From: Austropuccinia psidii
Taxonomy: Eukaryota > Basidiomycota > Pucciniomycetes > Pucciniales > Sphaerophragmiaceae
Length of the DNA stretch: 64,000 nucleotides
Assembly: GCA_023105745.1 (NCBI GenBank)
Contig: JALGQZ010000002.1
Coordinates: forward strand, 82,043,785 to 82,107,784
Direction: 5' to 3'
Positions within the stretch are counted from its first letter, which is position 1; every line of letters begins with the position of its first letter. A model generated the notes under the pieces. It worked only from the letters and a program-made list of their open reading frames with translations, ran no database searches and was not told where the DNA came from. Shown here in pieces: positions 59,343 to 64,000 of this stretch. Both the position numbers and the translations under genes were made by a program.

Positions 59343-62160
59343 AATTGAAAAATAATAATAATAATAATAATAATAACAAGAAAAAGAAGGGAAAAATTAG
59401 ATTTAGTAAAAGTTTGTTATTCCATTAAAAAAAAAACTTACCTTATATATATTAGTTAATTCCTTTTATATTTTCTTCAATTTATCAAATTATGATTATT
59501 TTATTTATTTTCAAATCCTTATTTCCAATCTTGCTAAAAAAAAACAAAAAAAACAAAAAAAATGAACAAGAAACAAAACTGAATTTTTTTTTTTTTTTTT
59601 TTTGAAAATCGAAGTTTTTTTTTTTTAATTAATTTTTGACTTTATCCTTAAATCAATAAAATCTTTTAAATTATTTTAATTCCAAAAAAATTAATTGTTT
59701 TTTTTTTTTTCATTTTCTTTAATTTTCTTGTAAGTTTTATTTTATTTTGATTTTCATTTTATTATCTTAATAAATTATTAATTAATTTCTTTAATTTTAA
59801 TAAAAATTTTCAATTTTCTTCAAATTTTAATAATTTATTTGAATTTCTTAATTTATCATTTTTTTTTTTTCTTTTTGAAAAGATCTTTGACTTTTTTTTT
59901 TTTATCTAATTTAGATTTGAATTATTTATTATTACTATCAAATCTTAATTTCCTAATTTTCTAAAAAAAAAAAAAAAAAAAAAAAAATGTCTTTTTCTAA
60001 GAAAAAAAAAAATTAAAAAAGAAATAAAACTTAATTTTGTTTTTTTTTTTAAATTTATAATTAAATTAATCAAAAAATGTTTTATAATATTATTATTTTT
60101 TAATTTAAGAATTAATTAGTTTTTTTTTTGTTAATTTAATTTTAATTTTAATTTCTTTTTTTTTTTTTTAATAATTTTTTAAATTTTAATTTTATAATTT
60201 TTTTGATCAATTCTAAATTTTTGAAAATTTTTTTTTTTTTAAAATGAAAAAAAAATTAATTCATCTTTTTTCATTAGTAAAAACAAAAATTTTTTTTTTT
60301 AAATAAATCTTCAAATTTTTTTTTTCAAATAAAAGAATTTTATTAAATTGTATTTATTTATTTATTCATTTTTAATTATATTATAAATTTAATTTATTAA
60401 TTTTTTATTTATTTTTTTCAAATTTAAATTATTTTTTTAAATAAATAAATAAATAAAAATTAAACATTAAAAATATTAATTGAAAGTTAAAAACATTAAT
60501 ATTAAAAAAAAAATAATTTTTTTTTTGAATTATTAATAAATTATAATTAATTTAAATAAATATATATATTCAAAAAAAAATTATAATTTTTTTATTTTAT
60601 TTTAAAAAAGATTAATAAATTTTTTTTTTTTTTTTTGGAGAGTAATTTAACTTATAGATTTAATTTCAAATTTTCAATTTTAAATAAAAAAAAATTTACT
60701 TAATTTAACTCAAATAGCTATAAAAATATAATTTTTAAATATAAATTGAGAATTAATTTTTATGAATTTTTTTTTATTGAAAATTAATATTAATTTATTT
60801 TAAAATAAATTTTTAATATAGCCATAATGAATATAAATAATTCTTGAAGATTGAATTATAATTTTTTTTATTTTAAAAATGGAAAAGGAGATCAAAAGAA
60901 ATCAAAGATATTCATGGTACTCAATTTCTTAATAAATTCCTCTGAAGTATGGAAATCTCTAAAGAATGGATAAATGGATTTTAATGGTCAAATCAATTTA
61001 TTAACAACTTTTTTATGAGCTTTTTTACCAAGTTGAAATCTCATTAAGTCATGAGAAAATATTAAATAAGCTGATATTTTGAAATTATAAGGAGGTAATT
61101 AATAACTCTGAGTCCTATAAACATGTTAATCATTAAAGATTTTCCATTCATAAAACCTAAAATATTAATTGAAACCCTTTTTTTGGGGGGGGACTATTAA
61201 CAATTAATTTACCTCATATTAATCAATTAAAATTAAAGAAATACAATTTTTTTAAATAAAAAATGAATTAAAAATTTTTAAAATTCAATAAAAAAAAAAA
61301 ATTTTTTTTTTTTTAATAATGATAATAATAATTTTTATAAATTTTTATACATTAAGCTAAATTAAATTGATTTTATTTATTTATTTATTTATTTATTTAC
61401 TTATTTATTTATAGAATAAAAAATAACAAAAAATTTTATTAAAATAAAAAAAAAAAAAAATTATTAACAGTTTTTTTAATAATATTATTATTATTATTTT
61501 ATTATTAATTTTTTTTAATAATAATAATAAATTTATTTTCAATAATTCAAATTGATTCAATTATTTAAAAAACCAATCAAAGTTAAAAAAAGGTTTCTCA
61601 CTCTCTCACCCTCTCTCTCTCTTTTTTTCCAATTTTATCCATTGAACAACTCTATGAGATGTTTTAGATTTTGAAAAGATGTTCAAATCTTGATATATAT
61701 ATATATATATATCAAAATCATTTTATTATTTAATTTTATCATTATTAAAATTAATTCAATATTAATTAAAATCGTTTTCTTAATATTTTTTTTAATTATT
61801 TTGAAATAAAACTCAAAAAGATTTAAAAATAAAATAAATATAGTTTTTGTTTTGTTTTTTGATAATATTTAGCTCTTATATTATTTTATTAATCTTATTA
61901 ATCTATTTTGGTTGTTGGTAAACACATGTAAGCTTTTAGTAAAAACATGTAAGCCCTTATGTGCTTCTACCAATTTATGGTAAAAACACATAAGTGACCT
62001 TATTTTTCAAAAAAAAAATTCCTCAGGCTCAGTTTTGAGGATTTTTTTTAATTTTTTTTTGCCATATTTTTCCCAACTTGGCATGTTAATATGCACAAAT
62101 TTTTTCAAAATTTTTTGTTTTGCCAAATTTCACAAATTTGGCCAATATGCCAAAAATGGC
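59343..62160. other. Low-complexity AT-rich DNA without genes
   Basis: Nearly 2.8 kb of A/T homopolymers and simple repeats: AAT repeats at 59351-59377, TTTA repeats at 61371-61413, a CT run at ~61603-61622, and TA repeats at 61692-61712. A small direct repeat of 'gtaaaaacatgtaag' type lies at ~61918-62000. No ORF of interest on either strand. Confidence 0.7.
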
Positions 62161-62560
62161 ATATTTTTTGCAAAAATTTATTTAAAATCTTCCCACTTAT
62201 GAATTTCCTTAATTTTTCTTTAAAAAAATGAAGGGTTCAATCTGGAGAATAAAGCACCAGAAGCCCATAATTTTTGCAATTTTTTTTGGTGGGACAAGTG
62301 AAGGTGCAAAAAGGGTTTTTTGGTCAAATGTTTTTTCCCATCATTGTAATATGCCTATTTTTGCAAAGTTAATTTAATAACTTCCCACTTATGAATTTCC
62401 TTAATTTTTTATTTTAAATTGAAGGGTTCAATCTGGACAATAAAGAACCAGAATCCCATGATTTTGGGGAATTTGTTTTGGTGGGGCAGCAAGTGCAGGG
62501 GCAATAAGTGTATTTTTTCAGGTTTTTTTTTGCTGTTTGTAATATGACTATTTCTAATTA
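62161..62560 (+). repeat. Two tandem copies of a ~192-bp unit
   Basis: CTTCCCACTTATGAATTTCC starts at 62189 and again at 62381. Each copy continues with GAAGGGTTCAATCTGGA(G/C)AA, AATAAAG(C/A)ACCAGAA, a TTTGGTGGG segment, and a 'gtaatatg.ctatttt' segment. The unit lies directly downstream of the OTU gene stop (minus strand), so could be its 3' flank. Confidence 0.65.
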
Positions 62561-62666
62561 AAAAAGCGCCACATTTTTAATAAAAAAGGAGACTGAGGTG
62601 GGATTTAAGAAATAAATATGACTGAGGAGGGGGATAATTGGAATAAATTGTATATACAAAAATCAA

Positions 62667-63257
62667 TCAATCAGAATCAACCTCCAAAATAGTGGGTTTT
62701 TTCTGAGAGGGGGGAGGAAGATTGGACAAATACAACATTCTGTGTTTCTTAAATTTATCATCCCACCCCAGGGATTGTGGTTGGGCATTAATCTCCCAGT
62801 TCACATTAATGGGGGGGACTGGATAAATTTTAGAAATGATTATGTCCAAAGGAACAAAATGAACACATCTATCCAAGAAGAAGATGAAAATGGGGGGATT
62901 ATCATTTGGAGGACATAAATAAGGGAAAAAAGAAAAATATTGGAATGTGGAATAAAAGAAAACTGGTCTTTTATACTTATTTTCAATTGGATCCCCCATT
63001 TCAGGCATGGAAATCCACTTGCTTTTTGAAGCCTTGCCAACATCTTCATACCATTCAATTCTGTCCAAATAAGAGGATAATGAGGGAATTAAGGTTTTCA
63101 TGGCTTCATAAAGTTCTTTATTTTGTTGAATTTCTTCAGCAAAGTCACCTCTGAAATCAGTCCATTGATCTTGATTCTTGTAAATGTAGTGGGATACTGT
63201 TCTGTAGCCACAGTTTCCATCACCCTGGACTTTGATGGCCTTGAAGGTATATTTCAA
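62667..63257 (-). CDS. OTU-type cysteine protease, possibly a pseudogene
   Basis: 196-codon frame with OTU deubiquitinase signatures: VQGDGNCGYR near residue 12 (catalytic Asp and Cys) and CVHFVPLDI near residue 132 (catalytic His). OTU enzymes cleave ubiquitin chains; in fungi such genes are also often found beside DNA transposases. The C-terminus is Pro/Lys-rich. The ATG at 63257 lacks an obvious leader: the frame is open a further ~14 codons to an in-frame TAA. An upstream piece (63728-63370) holds a Ser-rich region and TCEHCQSNYRTSDEC, ending at donor GTAAGT; joined through acceptor CTAAG the frame would fit only with one more T in the T8 run at 63253-63260. The upstream piece has an in-frame stop near 63585. 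Confidence 0.7.
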   Translation of the reverse strand: MKYTFKAIKVQGDGNCGYRTVSHYIYKNQDQWTDFRGDFAEEIQQNKELYEAMKTLIPSLSSYLDRIEWYEDVGKASKSKWISMPEMGDPIENKYKRPVFFYSTFQYFSFFPYLCPPNDNPPIFIFFLDRCVHFVPLDIIISKIYPVPPINVNWEINAQPQSLGWDDKFKKHRMLYLSNLPPPSQKKPTILEVDSD

Positions 63258-63369
63258 AAAAAACTTGGGAAAGTCTTCTTAGCCAGTTATCTAATAAAAT
63301 AAGGTCAAAAAATTAATAAATATTAAAATAAACAAGAGAAATATACATTAAAAAGAATCAGAAACTTAC

Positions 63370-63728
63370 AAAAAGCTTGGAGCATTCATCACTTGTGCGA
63401 TAATTGCTTTGACAATGCTCACAGGTCAAGTAAATTTCATCATATATCTTCAAACTGGTTGCAGGTTTGTGTGATTTTCTTTGTGAGGTTTTGATTCCAA
63501 TTGCCAATCTTCTGGAACTTCTAAGGGTGACTTCTGATTTATTTAATTCAGTTTCTGAGGTTAGTGAATCTGATGAACTAATTTATTTAGATAATGAGTC
63601 CTCAGAATCTTTATAATCTTCAGATGAGTCCACTCCCATAATTGGAGAGAGGAAATTTGACTTTGATCTTGATTTTGTTGTTCTGGTCACTTTTGATGGA
63701 TTTCTTCCTCTTCTATTGAATTGACTTT
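63370..63728 (-). pseudogene. Upstream exon of the OTU gene, truncated by an LTR
   Basis: Minus-strand frame rich in Ser/Lys/Thr, with SSRRLAIGIKTSQRK and a Cys-rich TCEHC...C stretch, ending at CTTTTT before GTAAGTTT. It contains a TAA near 63585 and its 5' end is removed at 63729 by an LTR4 copy. Linked to the OTU frame by position and strand only. Confidence 0.45.
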
Positions 63729-64000
63729 TGTGAGCCTTTGAGATATGACCACATACCCAATAAGGTCACAAAAAAGACTTAGAATAATTATACCTTTAAT
63801 ATAATTATATTAAAATTACTTAGAATAATTATACATTAAAAATAATTACTTAAATATACAAAAAATACCATAAATTGGTACAAAAATTGGTTTAACTTAA
63901 AAACCAATGAATAAACATGTAAAATAAATTATACCATTGGATTCCCCATGGTGAAATACACATATACCATTTTTATGGCATATCTTTAAAGTCAATATTT
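63729..64000 (+). repeat. LTR4 copy, start only (runs off the window)
   Basis: Starts TGTGAGCCTTTGAGATATG and follows LTR4 base by base with a few differences (for example ACATACCC against ACATATCC) to the window end. It interrupts the OTU locus. Confidence 0.92.

Noticed and set aside
59343..61720. Simple repeats as a centromere, telomere or origin
   Set aside because: Only short microsatellites and homopolymers; no telomere repeat, no long satellite and no diagnostic origin motif.
1..64000. tRNA, rRNA, CRISPR and bacterial operon features
   Set aside because: No tRNA TPsiC-like cores with matching acceptor arms, no rRNA landmarks and no spaced short direct repeats were seen; introns and LTR elements point to a eukaryotic nucleus.

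Overview
The window is AT-rich eukaryotic DNA made almost entirely of nested and decayed LTR retrotransposons, with one clear host gene. Short spliceosomal introns (about 60-130 nt), Ty3/gypsy chromodomain elements stacked on each other, long T/A tracts and very low gene density fit a large, repeat-swollen fungal genome. A rust-type basidiomycete is my best guess, but it is an inference and no species marker was identified.

Left part, 1-36.5 kb: five Ty3 elements lie inside one another. From outside in: (i) element 5, an old plus-strand pol relic (31341-34646) with a degraded 3' LTR; (ii) a plus-strand 'LTR A' piece (30306-31340); (iii) element 2, minus strand, with its 5' LTR A split between 29065-30305 and 7209-7411 and its gag-pol relic at 2917-6606; (iv) element 3 (7412-29064), inserted in that LTR A with target duplication ATTAC; (v) element 4 (16058-26743), inserted in the 3' end of element 3 with target duplication AATTC. 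Element 1 (1-2916) separately cut the reverse transcriptase gene of element 2. Elements 3 and 4 are young: their LTR pairs differ by only about 1-2% by eye, and each has a gag-pol frame of over 1800 codons.

Middle, 36.5-45.4 kb: the host island. It holds an eight-exon acetyl-CoA transporter gene (AT-1/SLC33A1 family, minus strand, 37888-40337, 635 codons), a doubtful 47-codon ORF convergent with it, and a degenerate tandem array with a period of about 300 bp (42.66-44.03 kb).

Right part, 45.4-64 kb: a mosaic of LTR pieces; a second Ty3 family ('B', 49.4-58.3 kb) with a broken pol; a small LTR element ('C', 53257-56072) inserted in B's chromodomain codons with target duplication CAACT and carrying one unrecognised 404-codon ORF; a Ty1/copia tail; about 2.8 kb of low-complexity AT DNA; an OTU-type cysteine protease gene that looks broken; and the start of another LTR of the element 4 family.

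The two most unusual signals are: (1) in elements 3 and 4 a conserved extra reading frame (ORF1) overlaps the 5' part of the long gag-pol frame and appears to be assembled from three exons with matching intron phases; (2) element C, a short non-autonomous LTR element whose ORF is unlike gag or pol but whose LTR head and pre-LTR context, read on the minus strand, match those of the large elements.
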